The translations under genes and the position numbers were made by a program. DNA of 64,000 nucleotides. It comes from an uncultured Oscillospiraceae bacterium (GTDB lineage Bacteria > Bacillota > Clostridia > Oscillospirales > Oscillospiraceae). Under the pieces are notes generated by a model. It saw nothing but the letters and a program-made list of their open reading frames with translations, was not told the DNA's origin and searched no databases. Below are positions 8,108-17,353 of the stretch, piece by piece. Position 1 is the first letter of the stretch. Each line of letters starts with the position of its first letter. The stretch is taken from assembly GCA_947631595.1 (NCBI GenBank), contig CANRLZ010000002.1:21723-85722 (forward strand). Direction: 5' to 3'.

Positions 8108-9525
8108 GGGTTTTTCTCCTTGTCGTCCCGGCCGGGGGCGATCTCCTCGGCGTTGAGGAACTTGCCCCGGAAGAGGGTCATCCAAAGAATTTGAAGGTCG
8201 AAGAGCAAGCTCCAGTGTTCGATGTAGTAGAGGTCGCAGTCGATGCGCCCCTGGATGGAGGTATCCCCCCGGAAGCCGTTCACCTGCGCCCAGCCGGTGA
8301 TGCCGGGGCGAACCTGGTGCTTGACCATGTAGAGGGGCACATCCTCCCGGAACTGCTCCACAAAATGGGGCAGCTCCGGCCTGGGGCCAACCAGGCTCAT
8401 GTCCCCCCGGAGGACGTTCCAGAGCTGGGGCAGCTCGTCCAGGGAGCACTTGCGGATGAAGGAGCCGAACCGGGTGCGCCGGTCGTCCCGGGCGGTGGAC
8501 CAGGCGGAGTCCTGGGCGTCGTTGAGGCGCATGGAGCGGAATTTGTACATATCAAAGTGTTTCTGATTCAGCCCCACCCGCTCCTGCTTGAAGATCACCG
8601 GGCCGGGGGAGGACAGCTTCACCCCCACGGCGCACACCAGCATGACCGGGGAGGCGAGCACCAGCAGCACCGCGGAACCCAGGATATCGAAAAGGCGCTT
8701 GCACGCGGCATTCACCGCCAGGTCCAGGGGCACCCGGCGCATGGTCATCAGGGGGATGCCGTTGAGTTCGTCAAACTGGGGTCGGCCGGGGAGGAACTTG
8801 GCGTAGGGCGGGATGATGGACAGGCGGATGCCCGCCTTATCGCAGGCGTTGATGACCTGGGGCGTCTGGGCGAACTCGTACATCTCCAGGGCGGAGACCA
8901 CCTCGTCCGGCTTGCGCGCCTCCAGAATTTCCTCCAGCTCCTCCACCGTCCCCAGCCGCTTCAGATCGCCGCTCAGCGCCCCCTGGCCGCCGGCCAGGTA
9001 GCCCAGGATCTGATACCCCAGGGCGGGGTCGGCCGCCAGCTCCCGGCAGTACCGCCGGGCGGTCTCCCCGGAGCCGACGAGCAGCACCCACTTCTGGTTG
9101 AACCCCCGCCGCCGGGCCAGGCGCAGGACCTGCCGCAGCAGCACGCGCTTCAAACTCCAGGCGGTGACGGCGAGGAGGTAGCAGATGCCCCAGGTGAGGC
9201 GGGAGTAGTGGGTGCCGTGATCCAAAAACAGCCAGCTGAACAGCAGGGCCAGACCGATGAGACTGGCCTGCCACAGCCGGGGCAGCTCCTGGCGCAGCCG
9301 GACGTGCCGGAAGGAGCCGTAGAGGCCGAGGAGCGCGAACAGCGCCACCTGGACCACGGTGAGTCCCACATTCAGGAACACGTACCGCTCCAGGGGGATC
9401 ACCGACGCGCCGCCGGGCAGGACGCAGAACCGCAGCCAATAGGCCGCCGGCAGGGCGGCCAGGAGGATGCAGGCGTCGGAGATGATGTTCAGCCAGTTAA
9501 AGAGCTTTTGATTTTCACGGATCAT
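8104..9525 (-). CDS. Exopolysaccharide polyprenyl glycosylphosphotransferase (initiating sugar transferase)
   Basis: The 473-residue protein has an N-terminal block of four or five membrane helices, a middle CoA-binding-like domain (KWVLLVGSGETARRYCREL), and the C-terminal bacterial sugar transferase domain. The last carries KRLFDILGS, SSPGPVIFKQERVG, KFRSMR, SLDELPQLWNVLRGDMSLVG, GPRPELP and RPGITGWAQVNG, the hallmark motifs of WbaP/CpsE-type enzymes. It starts repeat-unit assembly by putting a sugar phosphate on undecaprenyl phosphate at the inner membrane face. It lies 9 nt after the polymerase gene and overlaps the GT4 gene, which would add a later sugar. The sugar specificity is not evident. 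Confidence 0.93.
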   Translation of the reverse strand: MIRENQKLFNWLNIISDACILLAALPAAYWLRFCVLPGGASVIPLERYVFLNVGLTVVQVALFALLGLYGSFRHVRLRQELPRLWQASLIGLALLFSWLFLDHGTHYSRLTWGICYLLAVTAWSLKRVLLRQVLRLARRRGFNQKWVLLVGSGETARRYCRELAADPALGYQILGYLAGGQGALSGDLKRLGTVEELEEILEARKPDEVVSALEMYEFAQTPQVINACDKAGIRLSIIPPYAKFLPGRPQFDELNGIPLMTMRRVPLDLAVNAACKRLFDILGSAVLLVLASPVMLVCAVGVKLSSPGPVIFKQERVGLNQKHFDMYKFRSMRLNDAQDSAWSTARDDRRTRFGSFIRKCSLDELPQLWNVLRGDMSLVGPRPELPHFVEQFREDVPLYMVKHQVRPGITGWAQVNGFRGDTSIQGRIDCDLYYIEHWSLLFDLQILWMTLFRGKFLNAEEIAPGRDDKEKNP

Positions 9526-9534
9526 GTCGGGCCT

Positions 9535-11925
9535 TTACTCCTTGATGTGGTCCAGGAAGGGTGCCAGTCCCTCGTCGGGCACGATGGTGCCCATGTTCGC
9601 CTCGTTCCAGTCGTCCAGCATGGAGACGATCTTCCGGGCGCCCTCGTGGTAGGCGGCGTCGTGGGCGGTGTCGTAGGTCGCCAGGATGCTGAATGCCTGG
9701 TTCCAGGTGTCCGGGCTTGCGGAGACGTAGGAGACATACTTCTCCAGCATGGCAAAGCCCTTGCCCGGCTGGCCCATGGTGAAATAGTACTGCGCCAGGT
9801 ACCGGGGGATGGTGTTGGAGTTCTCCTTCTCCAGCCGCGCGGCGTATTTGGCGGCCAGGTCGTAATTCTCCTCGCCCAGCTCGGTGCCGTTGGTGTGCAT
9901 GGTGGTGACGCCATTGACGTAGGACAGGGCGTAGTCCGCCCACTCAAAGGGGTCGTTTTCCGCGGCGCCGCGCAGGTCGGTGAGGCTCAGGGTCTGGGTC
10001 TCCTGCTTGCTCTTCACGGAGGTATCCACCGAGACGTTGCACGCGAGCGCGATGAAGAACGCCGCGAACAGCAGCGCCATCACGCTCAGGATCACCGCCT
10101 GGACCCGCTTGCCCATCTGGGGGATGGGCAGGGCGGGGGCGCAGCACAGGCCGATGAGGGCGAACACGCCGTAGGCGATGGGGAGGTAGGGGTAGGTGGA
10201 GAAGACCACCTCAATGGCGGCGTGGACCGCCATGAACACCAGCGCGGCGCCCAGGGCGGGGGTGAGGGGGTGGCAGGCGGCCTCCCCGTCCTCCCCCCGG
10301 CGCAGCCGGGCGAAGAGGACGCAGGCGGCGGAGACCACCAGCAGCCCCACGAAGAGGATCAGCCCCACCACGCCGGTCTCCGCCAGCACCTGGATATAGT
10401 GGTTGTGGGCGTACTTGGTCTGGTAGTCAAAGCTCTGCACGCCCCGGATGGCGTTCTCGTAGGCGCCCAGGCCCAGGCCGATGACCGGGCTGCGCCGGAA
10501 GATCTTCAGCCCGTCGGAGAAGAAGACCAGGCGCTGGATGGCGTTCTGGTTGGCCCGGAGGCCCTGGAGGCGGTTGGCGATGAAGCCGGGCAGGAGGGGG
10601 TACTTCAGCGGCACGGCGTAGCTCCCCCCGTTGCCCTGGCAGACCACGCTGTCCAGCTCGGCGTCAGACTGGGCGGCAAAGTCAAAGTAGACCACCTTGC
10701 TGTCCTCCGGCACGGTGAAAGACGCCTGGGCCAGCGGGCCGTCGTAGAGGGTGGAGGAGGTGTGCATCATGGCGTCCTGCTGGTTCTGGCTGGTGACGGT
10801 GACGTTGATATCGCCGTCCTGCGCCTCCAGGGTGTACGCCCCCGGCTGGGGGTAGATCGCCCGGCGGAGAGTCTCCCCCTGGGCCAGGGTGACGCCGGAG
10901 GTCCAGTGGGTGGCGGCCAGGGCGAAGGCCGCCAGCACCACGGCCAGCGCGGCCATCACCATCAGCACCGCCCTGCCGCGCACCAGGTCGTCCAGGCGGC
11001 TCCCCACGTAGCGGTCCAGCGCCCACAGCGCCGCCGCGCCGGCGATGGTACACAGCAGGGGGATAGGCTGGAACCCGTCCCAGGCCTGGAAGGCGGTCTG
11101 GGAGACCACCGCGGCGGCCAGGACGGAGAGGATCAGGGTCTCCCCCATGAGTACCAGCGCCGACCACCGCCGCCGGGGCAGCTCCAGCAGGAGGAAGGCC
11201 ACAAAGGCCAGGGCGATGGAACCGCTGGCGCCCATGCTGAAGGCCAGGAGGAAGGCCAGGGCGTTGACGTAGAGCAGGCAGACGTGGCACACCCGCCGCG
11301 CCCCGCGGGGTTCGGCCAGCACCAGGGAGAGGGAGAGCAGCGTCCCCAGACCCACCACCCCGGCGAAGAAGTTGGGGTTGTCGAAGATGCCCACCATCCG
11401 GGTCCCGGCCTCCACCGCCGCCAGGCTGTCGTAGTCGGGGGAGAAGACCTTGACCACGCTCATCAGGGCGCCGCTCACCAGCCGAGTGGAGATGAGGTCG
11501 ATGCTGGCAAGCCCCGTCAGGGCGGAGAAGGTGGCCAGCACCTGGGCGATGGCGCGGGGGGCGTCCTCCCCCCGGCAGAAGGCCAGGAGGATGAGCGCCA
11601 GCGCCAGGGCGCAGATGGGTTTGAGACATTCGTAGAGGGCGAACTTGCCCGACACGGCGTAGAGGGTGGACGTCCCGCCCATCAGGCAGATCAGCGCCAG
11701 GCACACCAGGGGCGGCGTCACCCGGTCCCGGTAGCGCAGCAGCTGCACGAACGCGGCGATGAGCGGCAGGACCAGCACCAGGGCGGTGACCTTGATGGTG
11801 GACGGGCCGCACAGGCAGACGATCCAGAAGTAGACCAGCCCGCCCAGGAAGGGAAGGGCGACGCGCAGCCAGGGGGGCAGGCTGTCCCCCAAGGTCCGTT
11901 GGGCGGTGCGGGTGTGTTTGCTCAT
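9535..11925 (-). CDS. Wzy/O-antigen ligase-like polymerase with C-terminal TPR-like region
   Basis: The 796-residue protein has about a dozen hydrophobic segments in two blocks separated by an extracytoplasmic region (about residues 340-460). A Wzy_C-type stretch (FRRSPVIGLGLGAYENAIRG, then YAHNHYIQVLAETGVVGL) near residues 480-530 is the classic O-antigen ligase/polymerase signature. The last 150 residues are soluble and helical, resembling TPR repeats (ARYLAQYYFTMGQPGKGFAMLEKY). The likely role is polymerisation or ligation of lipid-linked repeat units outside the membrane. I prefer ATG 11925 (MSKHTRTAQ) over the TTG at 11934 because GGAG lies 9 nt upstream of the ATG. A predicted promoter and leader hairpin precede it. 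Confidence 0.85.
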   Translation of the reverse strand: MSKHTRTAQRTLGDSLPPWLRVALPFLGGLVYFWIVCLCGPSTIKVTALVLVLPLIAAFVQLLRYRDRVTPPLVCLALICLMGGTSTLYAVSGKFALYECLKPICALALALILLAFCRGEDAPRAIAQVLATFSALTGLASIDLISTRLVSGALMSVVKVFSPDYDSLAAVEAGTRMVGIFDNPNFFAGVVGLGTLLSLSLVLAEPRGARRVCHVCLLYVNALAFLLAFSMGASGSIALAFVAFLLLELPRRRWSALVLMGETLILSVLAAAVVSQTAFQAWDGFQPIPLLCTIAGAAALWALDRYVGSRLDDLVRGRAVLMVMAALAVVLAAFALAATHWTSGVTLAQGETLRRAIYPQPGAYTLEAQDGDINVTVTSQNQQDAMMHTSSTLYDGPLAQASFTVPEDSKVVYFDFAAQSDAELDSVVCQGNGGSYAVPLKYPLLPGFIANRLQGLRANQNAIQRLVFFSDGLKIFRRSPVIGLGLGAYENAIRGVQSFDYQTKYAHNHYIQVLAETGVVGLILFVGLLVVSAACVLFARLRRGEDGEAACHPLTPALGAALVFMAVHAAIEVVFSTYPYLPIAYGVFALIGLCCAPALPIPQMGKRVQAVILSVMALLFAAFFIALACNVSVDTSVKSKQETQTLSLTDLRGAAENDPFEWADYALSYVNGVTTMHTNGTELGEENYDLAAKYAARLEKENSNTIPRYLAQYYFTMGQPGKGFAMLEKYVSYVSASPDTWNQAFSILATYDTAHDAAYHEGARKIVSMLDDWNEANMGTIVPDEGLAPFLDHIKE

Positions 11926-11971
11926 GGCGATCAACTCCGTTTTCTGCCCCCGGAGGGGCGAGGTGTGAAAA

Positions 11972-11995
11972 CGGGCGGGGCAGATGCCCCGCCCG
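11972..11995 (-). terminator. Hairpin with T-run in the leader of the polymerase gene
   Basis: A perfect 10-bp GC stem (11972-11981 with 11986-11995, 4-nt loop) is followed on the minus strand by TTTTC. It starts about 12 nt after the predicted start near 12007. It could also terminate read-through from the GT-C gene upstream on the same strand. Confidence 0.55.
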
Positions 11996-12013
11996 CAACA
12001 TTTTGCAGACTAA

Positions 12014-12042
12014 AGTATAGCCTATATCCGTCCAAAAGGCAA
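12014..12042 (-). promoter_or_regulatory. Predicted promoter of the polymerase-led glycan operon
   Basis: On the minus strand TTGCCT is separated by 17 nt from TATACT. It lies downstream of the GT-C gene stop, so the polymerase, sugar transferase and GT4 genes could be transcribed independently of that gene. Confidence 0.55.
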
Positions 12043-12077
12043 GAGAAAAGTCGAAAAAAAGCCCGGTTTGGACCCGC

Positions 12078-13385
12078 TTATTTTTTCCTGCTCCGGCGCT
12101 TTTTTCCCGCCTTGGGCCGGGGTTTTGCCTGGGCGGGCTTTTTCGCCGCGGGCTGTGGTCCCGCCGCGCCGGGCGATGCCGGCAGGGGCTTTGCGGCCCG
12201 ATCCCAACGGACCAGCGCCACCCCGGTCCACACCAGGGCGAAGATCAACATCCAGGTGCCCCAGGCCATGGGGAAGGCGTAGCGCAGCACCAGGTAGGCG
12301 TGGTAGCCCCCCAACGAGGCGATCTGCACCGCCGCGGGCACCGGGAGCCGGCGGATATCCGCGGCGCACCAGATCACCGCCAGCACGTCGGCCAGGAAGA
12401 AGTACCGGTCGTGCATGTGGGGCAGCAGCAGGGGGATCCCGATGGCCAGAAACAGCCCGGCGGCCACCAGGGCGTGGTCGTCCAGCTTCTCCCGGCGGAA
12501 GAAGAGCCACCCCAGCAGCCCCAGCACCAGCAAAAACGCCGCCCAGATGCCCAGCGCGGACAGCAGTTTGACGTCCGCCTCCATGTCGCCGGGAACGAGG
12601 GCGTAGATGGAGGGGGCGTTGAGGGTGAGCCGGTCGTTATACGCCCCGGTTTGGTTTACATAAATCATCAAAATGTCCTTCAGCGGCTTGCCCAGCAGCA
12701 GGGCGGGGAGGATGGTGACGAAGTAGGCCAGGGGGAAGAGCCACAGCTGCTTGAACTTCACCCGCTTGGAGTACCACAGGACGCACCACAGGGGGATGAG
12801 GAAGATGGTCTGGAGCTTGAAGGAGAAGGCGACGCCCAGCCAGACCACGCTCCGCGCCGGGTGGTTTTCCAGTGCGTCGGAGAGGGCCAGAAGGGTCAGC
12901 GCCGCGTACAGACTGTCGCACTGGCCCCAGTAGGCGCCGTTGAGCACCACCGTGGGCAGCAGCAGCACCGCGCAGAACACCCCCGCCCAGGCGCCCTGCC
13001 GCTCCGGGCAGAGCCGCCGGACCAGCCGCAGGGCCACAAAGGCCAGCAGCAGGTCGCAGAAGATGGACAGCAGCTTGATATAGTAGAGATCGCTCACCGG
13101 GAGGTAGGAGAGGGCGGCCAGGAAGTAGAGGTAGGGGACGTTGTAATCCCCCACGGAGTCGCGGATCCCGGCAAAGCCGCCGTTGTCGCGGAAATACTGC
13201 ACCCAGGGGGAGAGAAAATTCTGGTAGTCCGAGGTCTGGTGGTCCAGGCAGAAAAAGCGGATGATCAGCGCGCCAAAAAGCACCCCGACACACAGCCAGA
13301 ACCACTGCTGTTTCAACTCCAGCCGCCGCAGCAGAAAAATTCCCAGAACCAGCCACAGAGCCAGTATGACCAACACGCTCGTCAC
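12078..13385 (-). CDS. GT-C family membrane glycosyltransferase (Gpi18-like mannosyltransferase family)
   Basis: The 435-residue protein has 10 or more membrane helices. An extracytoplasmic acidic motif after the first helices (FFCLDHQTSDYQNF), GDYNVPYLYFLA and NGAYWGQCDSLYA are typical of GT-C enzymes related to Gpi18, which use polyprenyl-phosphate sugars. The tail is very basic (KPRPKAGKKRRSRKK). The GTG at 13418 cannot be the start, because the predicted -10 box (13421-13426) puts the transcript start near 13414. GTG 13385 has a GGGAGGG ribosome site 9 nt upstream and is chosen. The gene heads the minus-strand glycan locus. Donor and acceptor are unknown. Confidence 0.8.
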   Translation of the reverse strand: MTSVLVILALWLVLGIFLLRRLELKQQWFWLCVGVLFGALIIRFFCLDHQTSDYQNFLSPWVQYFRDNGGFAGIRDSVGDYNVPYLYFLAALSYLPVSDLYYIKLLSIFCDLLLAFVALRLVRRLCPERQGAWAGVFCAVLLLPTVVLNGAYWGQCDSLYAALTLLALSDALENHPARSVVWLGVAFSFKLQTIFLIPLWCVLWYSKRVKFKQLWLFPLAYFVTILPALLLGKPLKDILMIYVNQTGAYNDRLTLNAPSIYALVPGDMEADVKLLSALGIWAAFLLVLGLLGWLFFRREKLDDHALVAAGLFLAIGIPLLLPHMHDRYFFLADVLAVIWCAADIRRLPVPAAVQIASLGGYHAYLVLRYAFPMAWGTWMLIFALVWTGVALVRWDRAAKPLPASPGAAGPQPAAKKPAQAKPRPKAGKKRRSRKK

Positions 13386-13420
13386 GGCAAAGTTCCCTCC
13401 CTTTTCCAGCGTTTCCACTT

Positions 13421-13449
13421 AGTATAGCAAATTTTTCCCCGCTTGTCCA
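13421..13449 (-). promoter_or_regulatory. Predicted promoter of the GT-C gene
   Basis: On the minus strand TGGACA is 17 nt from TATACT. Its position decides the start codon of the GT-C gene, because it overlaps the 5' end of the longest open frame. Confidence 0.65.
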
Positions 13450-13523
13450 CCCCGGAATAGCCCGTGCCATCCGCGCCATACTAAGGGGGCGAAAAAAGGT
13501 CTTTTTTGGGGGAGGACTTGGGT

Positions 13524-14969
13524 ATGGAGACAGAGAAAACCAACGAGGTGGAGACCTGCGTGGCGCGTTCCACCGCCGCCGGGGAAATTTTGGCCGGTAT
13601 GGAGCAGGAGCAGCTGGACCGCCTGGCGGCGGCGGTGTCCCAGGCGGGTAGGATCTACGCCCGGGAGCTGGCCGAGCTGGCGGCGGAGGAGACCGGCTTC
13701 GGGGTGGTGGAGGATAAGATCGTCAAAAACCGCTTCGCCGCCGAACGGGTCTGGCAGGCCATCCGGGGGATGCGCGTGGTGGGTCTGCTGGGGAAGAACG
13801 AGGCGGCGAAGACCTGGGAATACGGCGTGCCGGTGGGGGTGGTCGCCGCCCTGGTGCCCTCCACCAACCCCACCTCCACCACCATCTATAAGGCGCTCAT
13901 CTGCCTGAAGGCCGGGAACAGCGTCATCTTCTCCCCCCACCCGGCGGCGGTGGGGTGTACCCTCCGCGCGGTGGAGCGGATCCGAAACGCCATCGCCCGG
14001 GCGGGCGGCCCGGCGGACGCCGTCACCGCCCTGGAGGAACCCACCCCGGCGGCAGCCCGGGCGCTGATGGCCCACCCCGGCGTCCGCCTCATCCTGGCCA
14101 CCGGCAGCGGCGCCATGGTGCGCGCCGCCTACGCCTCCGGCACCCCCGCCATCGGGGTGGGCGCGGGGAACAGCCCGGTGTACTTCCACCCCAGCTGCGA
14201 CCTGGCCCAGGCGGTGCGCCGGGTGATGGCGTCCAAGACCTTTGACAACGGCACCGTCTGCGCCAGCGAGCAGGCGGTGGTGGTGGAGCGTACCTTCGCC
14301 CTCCAGGTGCGGGAGGAATTCCAGCGGCAGGGGGGCTATTTCCTGGACCCCATCCAGCGGGAGGCCCTGAAGGCCGTCCTGCTGCGGGAGGACGGGCGGA
14401 TGGCCCCCGCCATCGTGGGCCGGCCCGTGTCGGAGCTGTGCCGCCTGGCGGGTCTCACCGACGTCCCGGACGGCGTTCGGGTGCTCCTCGCCCCGGAGGA
14501 CGGGGTGGGGGAGGGGCACCCCTTTTCCGGGGAAAAGCTGGGGCTTGTGCTGGCCTACTATGAGGTGGCCGACGAGGACGAGGCGCTGACCCGCTGCGTG
14601 GAGCTTTTGCGCCACGAGGGCGCGGGTCACACCCTGGCGCTCCACACCGAGGAGGACCGCGTGGTGGAGAAGTTCGCCCGGGCGTCCCCGGTCTCCCGGG
14701 TGCTGGTGAACACCCCCGCCGCCCTGGGCGGCATCGGCGCCACCACCGACCTCTTTCCCGCCCTCACCCTGGGCTGCGGCGCGGCGGGCGGCTCCTCCAC
14801 CTCGGACAACATCGGCCCCAGGGACCTGGTGAACATCAAGCGGGTGGCCTGGGGCAGGCGGGAGCTGGAGGACCTGAGGGGAACGGGGCGGAAAAATGCC
14901 CCCAACAACCGCGACGCCTGGAAGGAACCCGCCTGGCCCGTCCGGGAATTTTCCAACCGCGCCCGCTGA
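13524..14969 (+). CDS. Acetaldehyde dehydrogenase (CoA-acylating) / EutE-PduP-like aldehyde dehydrogenase
   Basis: The 481-residue product has the CoA-acylating aldehyde dehydrogenase pattern: VPSTNPTSTTIYKALICLK near residue 115, the glycine-rich NAD segment (LATGSGAMVRAAY) and the catalytic cysteine in FDNGTVCASEQAVV near residue 250. The C-terminus carries TLGCGAAGGSSTSDNI. It would interconvert acetyl-CoA (or another acyl-CoA) and the aldehyde with NADH, feeding ethanol or alcohol fermentation. I chose ATG 13524 because GGAGG lies 8 nt upstream; a TTG at 13506 has no such site. No microcompartment shell genes and no fused alcohol dehydrogenase lie nearby, so it is a free-standing enzyme. 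The exact acyl substrate is uncertain. Confidence 0.88.
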   Translation: METEKTNEVETCVARSTAAGEILAGMEQEQLDRLAAAVSQAGRIYARELAELAAEETGFGVVEDKIVKNRFAAERVWQAIRGMRVVGLLGKNEAAKTWEYGVPVGVVAALVPSTNPTSTTIYKALICLKAGNSVIFSPHPAAVGCTLRAVERIRNAIARAGGPADAVTALEEPTPAAARALMAHPGVRLILATGSGAMVRAAYASGTPAIGVGAGNSPVYFHPSCDLAQAVRRVMASKTFDNGTVCASEQAVVVERTFALQVREEFQRQGGYFLDPIQREALKAVLLREDGRMAPAIVGRPVSELCRLAGLTDVPDGVRVLLAPEDGVGEGHPFSGEKLGLVLAYYEVADEDEALTRCVELLRHEGAGHTLALHTEEDRVVEKFARASPVSRVLVNTPAALGGIGATTDLFPALTLGCGAAGGSSTSDNIGPRDLVNIKRVAWGRRELEDLRGTGRKNAPNNRDAWKEPAWPVREFSNRAR

Positions 14970-15047
14970 CCCGCCCGGACAAGTCTGGTCTAACCAAAAT
15001 ACCCGAGGCATATACATGACGCAACCGAAGACAAGGAGCGTTGCGCC

Positions 15048-15710
15048 ATGGAGGAAAAAGACTGCAATCAAATCATTCTGCGGGGCACGGTGGAGCGCGC
15101 GCCCACCTTCTCCCACCTCAGCCACCAGGAGCGCTTTTACCTCTTCCCCCTGTCGGTGGAGCGGCTGTCCGGGAACCGGGACGTGCTGAACGTCCAGCTC
15201 CCCGGACGGCTGCTGCCCCAGAGCCCGGTGACGCCGGGGGAGGAGGTGGAGGTGCGGGGCAGCCTGCGGACCTTCAACAACCGCAGCGGCGTGGGGGCAA
15301 AGCTGGTCATCACCGTCCTGGCCGAGGCGGTGACGCCCTCCTGTCTGCCCCACGTGAACCAGCTCACCCTCCGGGGCACCATCTGCCGCCTGGGCGCTGC
15401 CCGCCGCACTCCCCTGGGCCGGGAGATCTGCGACTTCACCCTGGCGGTGAACCGCCGCTACGGCCGCTCCGACTATCTGCCCTGCATCGCCTGGGGATCC
15501 CTGGCCCAGCGGTGCGCCGGGCTGGGGGTGGGCAGCCGCCTCACCCTGGAGGGCCGCCTCCAGAGCCGGGGCTACACCAAGCAATACCCCGACCACAGCG
15601 AGGAGCGGGTGGCCTACGAGTGTTCCGCCATGGCGCTCGTGCCGGAGGAGCCGCCTTTTTCCACGGTTGGCACGGAAAAAGGGGTTGCGGCCTGGGACGT
15701 GAAGGGGTAA
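15048..15710 (+). CDS. Single-stranded DNA-binding-like protein with two OB folds
   Basis: The 220-residue product appears to be built from two tandem OB-fold units. The second (about residues 100-195: NQLTLRGTICR, FTLAVNRRYG, DYLPCIAWG, GSRLTLEGRLQSRGY) is clearly like the SSB family. The first (about residues 5-95) is weaker but has the same order of strands (ILRGTVERAP, EVEVRGSLRTFNN). It lacks the acidic C-terminal tail of replicative SSB that recruits partners. AAGGAG precedes the ATG. It sits alone between the aldehyde dehydrogenase and malQ genes, so context says little. The role could be in repair or competence; this is not resolved. Confidence 0.65.
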   Translation: MEEKDCNQIILRGTVERAPTFSHLSHQERFYLFPLSVERLSGNRDVLNVQLPGRLLPQSPVTPGEEVEVRGSLRTFNNRSGVGAKLVITVLAEAVTPSCLPHVNQLTLRGTICRLGAARRTPLGREICDFTLAVNRRYGRSDYLPCIAWGSLAQRCAGLGVGSRLTLEGRLQSRGYTKQYPDHSEERVAYECSAMALVPEEPPFSTVGTEKGVAAWDVKG

Positions 15711-15745
15711 AATGGGGAAAATCGCCCCAAAGGAAGTGTTCGTAC

Positions 15746-17212
15746 ATGAGAAGCGGCGGCATCCTTCTCCCCATCTTCTCCCTCCCCAGCCCCTACGGCG
15801 TGGGCACCCTGGGCGCGGAGGCCCGGCGGTTCGTGGACTTTCTCAGTGCGGCCGGCCAGCGGTACTGGCAGATCCTGCCCCTCTGTCCCACCGGCTACGG
15901 GGACTCCCCCTACTCCGGCTTTTCCACCTTCGCGGGCAACCCCTACTTCATCGACTTGGATACCCTGTGCGCGGAGGGCTACCTGAAAAAGAGTGAGATC
16001 CGCGCCTGCGCTTTCACCCAGGACGGCCAGGTACACTACGACGAACTCTACGAGAAGCGCTACCCCCTGTTCCGCAAAGCCTACGCCCGTTTCCTGAAAA
16101 ACACCCCGGCGGACTTCGGGGCGTTCTGCGCGGAAAACGACTGGCTGGAGGACTACGCCCTCTTTGCCGCCCTGAAAGACCAGAACGGCGGCAAGGCGTG
16201 GCAGGAGTGGCCGGAGCCTCTGCGCCGCCGCCGGAAGGGCGCGCTGGAGAAGGCGGGGCAGGCGCTCTCCCGGGAGGTGACCTTCTGGAAGTTCCTCCAG
16301 TACCTCTTTTACCGCCAGTGGGCCGACCTGAAGCGCTACGCCAACGACAGGGGCGTCCGGCTCATCGGCGACCTCCCCATCTACGTCGCCCTGGACTCCG
16401 CCGACGTCTGGGCCGAGCCGGGACAGTTCCAGCTGGATAGGGACCTGCGGCCCACCGAGGTGGCCGGAGTGCCCCCCGACGCCTTCACCGCCGACGGCCA
16501 GCTCTGGGGCAACCCCCTCTACAACTGGGAGAAGATGCGCCGGGGCGGCTACGCCTGGTGGATGCGCCGGATCGCCCACCAGCGGGATTTCTGCGACGTG
16601 CTGCGCATCGACCACTTCCGGGGGTTCGAGGCGTACTACGCCATCCCCGCCGGGGAACCCACCGCCCGGAACGGCCGCTGGCTGCCCGGCCCCGGTCTGG
16701 ACTTTTTCAAGGTCATGGAGGAGAAGGTGGGAGCGTTCCCCATCATTGCCGAGGATCTGGGCTTCCTCACCGACGGGGTGCGCCAGCTCCTGGCCGACAC
16801 CGGCTTCCCCGGCATGAAGGTGCTGGAGTTCGCCTTCTCCGGGGAGGACAGCGACTATCTGCCCCACAACTACACCCGCTCCTGCGTGGTCTACACCGGC
16901 ACCCACGACAACTCCACCGTCCTGGGCTGGCTCCAGAGCGCCGACCCCGGCGAGGCGGCCTTCGCCGCCGCCTACCTGAACCTCACCGCCAGGGAGGGCT
17001 TCCACTGGGGTCTGATGCGCGCCGCCTGGAGCAGCGTGGCGGACCTGGCCGTGGTGCAGATGCAGGACGTCCTGGGCCTGGGGGACGAGGCGCGGATCAA
17101 CACCCCCTCCACCCTTGGCCCCAACTGGCGCTGGCGGATGGACAAAAAAGCCCTCACCCCCAAACTGGCCCAAAAACTGCGGGGGTACATGGAACTCTAT
17201 CGGCGACTGTAA
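15746..17212 (+). CDS. malQ: 4-alpha-glucanotransferase (amylomaltase)
   Basis: The 488-residue length fits the GH77 amylomaltases. The N-terminus shows SLPSPYGVGTLG and GDSPYSGFSTFAGNPYFIDL. Catalytic motifs follow in order: GDLPIYVALDSADVW, VPPDAFTADGQLWGNPLYNW, RIDHFRGFEAYYAIP (nucleophile Asp), IAEDLGF (acid/base Glu) and YTGTHDNST (third Asp). It transfers glucan segments between maltodextrins in the cytoplasm, for glycogen or maltodextrin use. I chose ATG 15746, with AAAGGAAG 8 nt upstream; the longer frame runs through the SSB-like gene and is noise. It is 35 nt after that gene and may be cotranscribed. The AT-rich island starts just after its stop. Confidence 0.95.
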   Translation: MRSGGILLPIFSLPSPYGVGTLGAEARRFVDFLSAAGQRYWQILPLCPTGYGDSPYSGFSTFAGNPYFIDLDTLCAEGYLKKSEIRACAFTQDGQVHYDELYEKRYPLFRKAYARFLKNTPADFGAFCAENDWLEDYALFAALKDQNGGKAWQEWPEPLRRRRKGALEKAGQALSREVTFWKFLQYLFYRQWADLKRYANDRGVRLIGDLPIYVALDSADVWAEPGQFQLDRDLRPTEVAGVPPDAFTADGQLWGNPLYNWEKMRRGGYAWWMRRIAHQRDFCDVLRIDHFRGFEAYYAIPAGEPTARNGRWLPGPGLDFFKVMEEKVGAFPIIAEDLGFLTDGVRQLLADTGFPGMKVLEFAFSGEDSDYLPHNYTRSCVVYTGTHDNSTVLGWLQSADPGEAAFAAAYLNLTAREGFHWGLMRAAWSSVADLAVVQMQDVLGLGDEARINTPSTLGPNWRWRMDKKALTPKLAQKLRGYMELYRRL

Positions 17213-17353
17213 CAGCTGGGTGGTATCATGTGAACGGTCGAGTGGGCGACTGCTCGACAAATCGGCGTTCAAAGAGATATCACAATACAGTTGTTAGCGC
17301 TTTTGCTTCATCTACATCAGCGGAGGCGGCAAAATAGCTGAGAAGGTGCTGTT

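Noticed and set aside
8191..12282. 1,363-residue plus-strand open frame across the glycan genes
   Set aside because: It is antisense to two well-supported genes, with Gln/Gly/Val/His-rich composition, no domain and no ribosome site.
13524..14969. Ethanolamine or propanediol microcompartment enzyme
   Set aside because: No shell proteins, cobalamin lyase or encapsulation peptide are evident, so it is described as a free aldehyde dehydrogenase.
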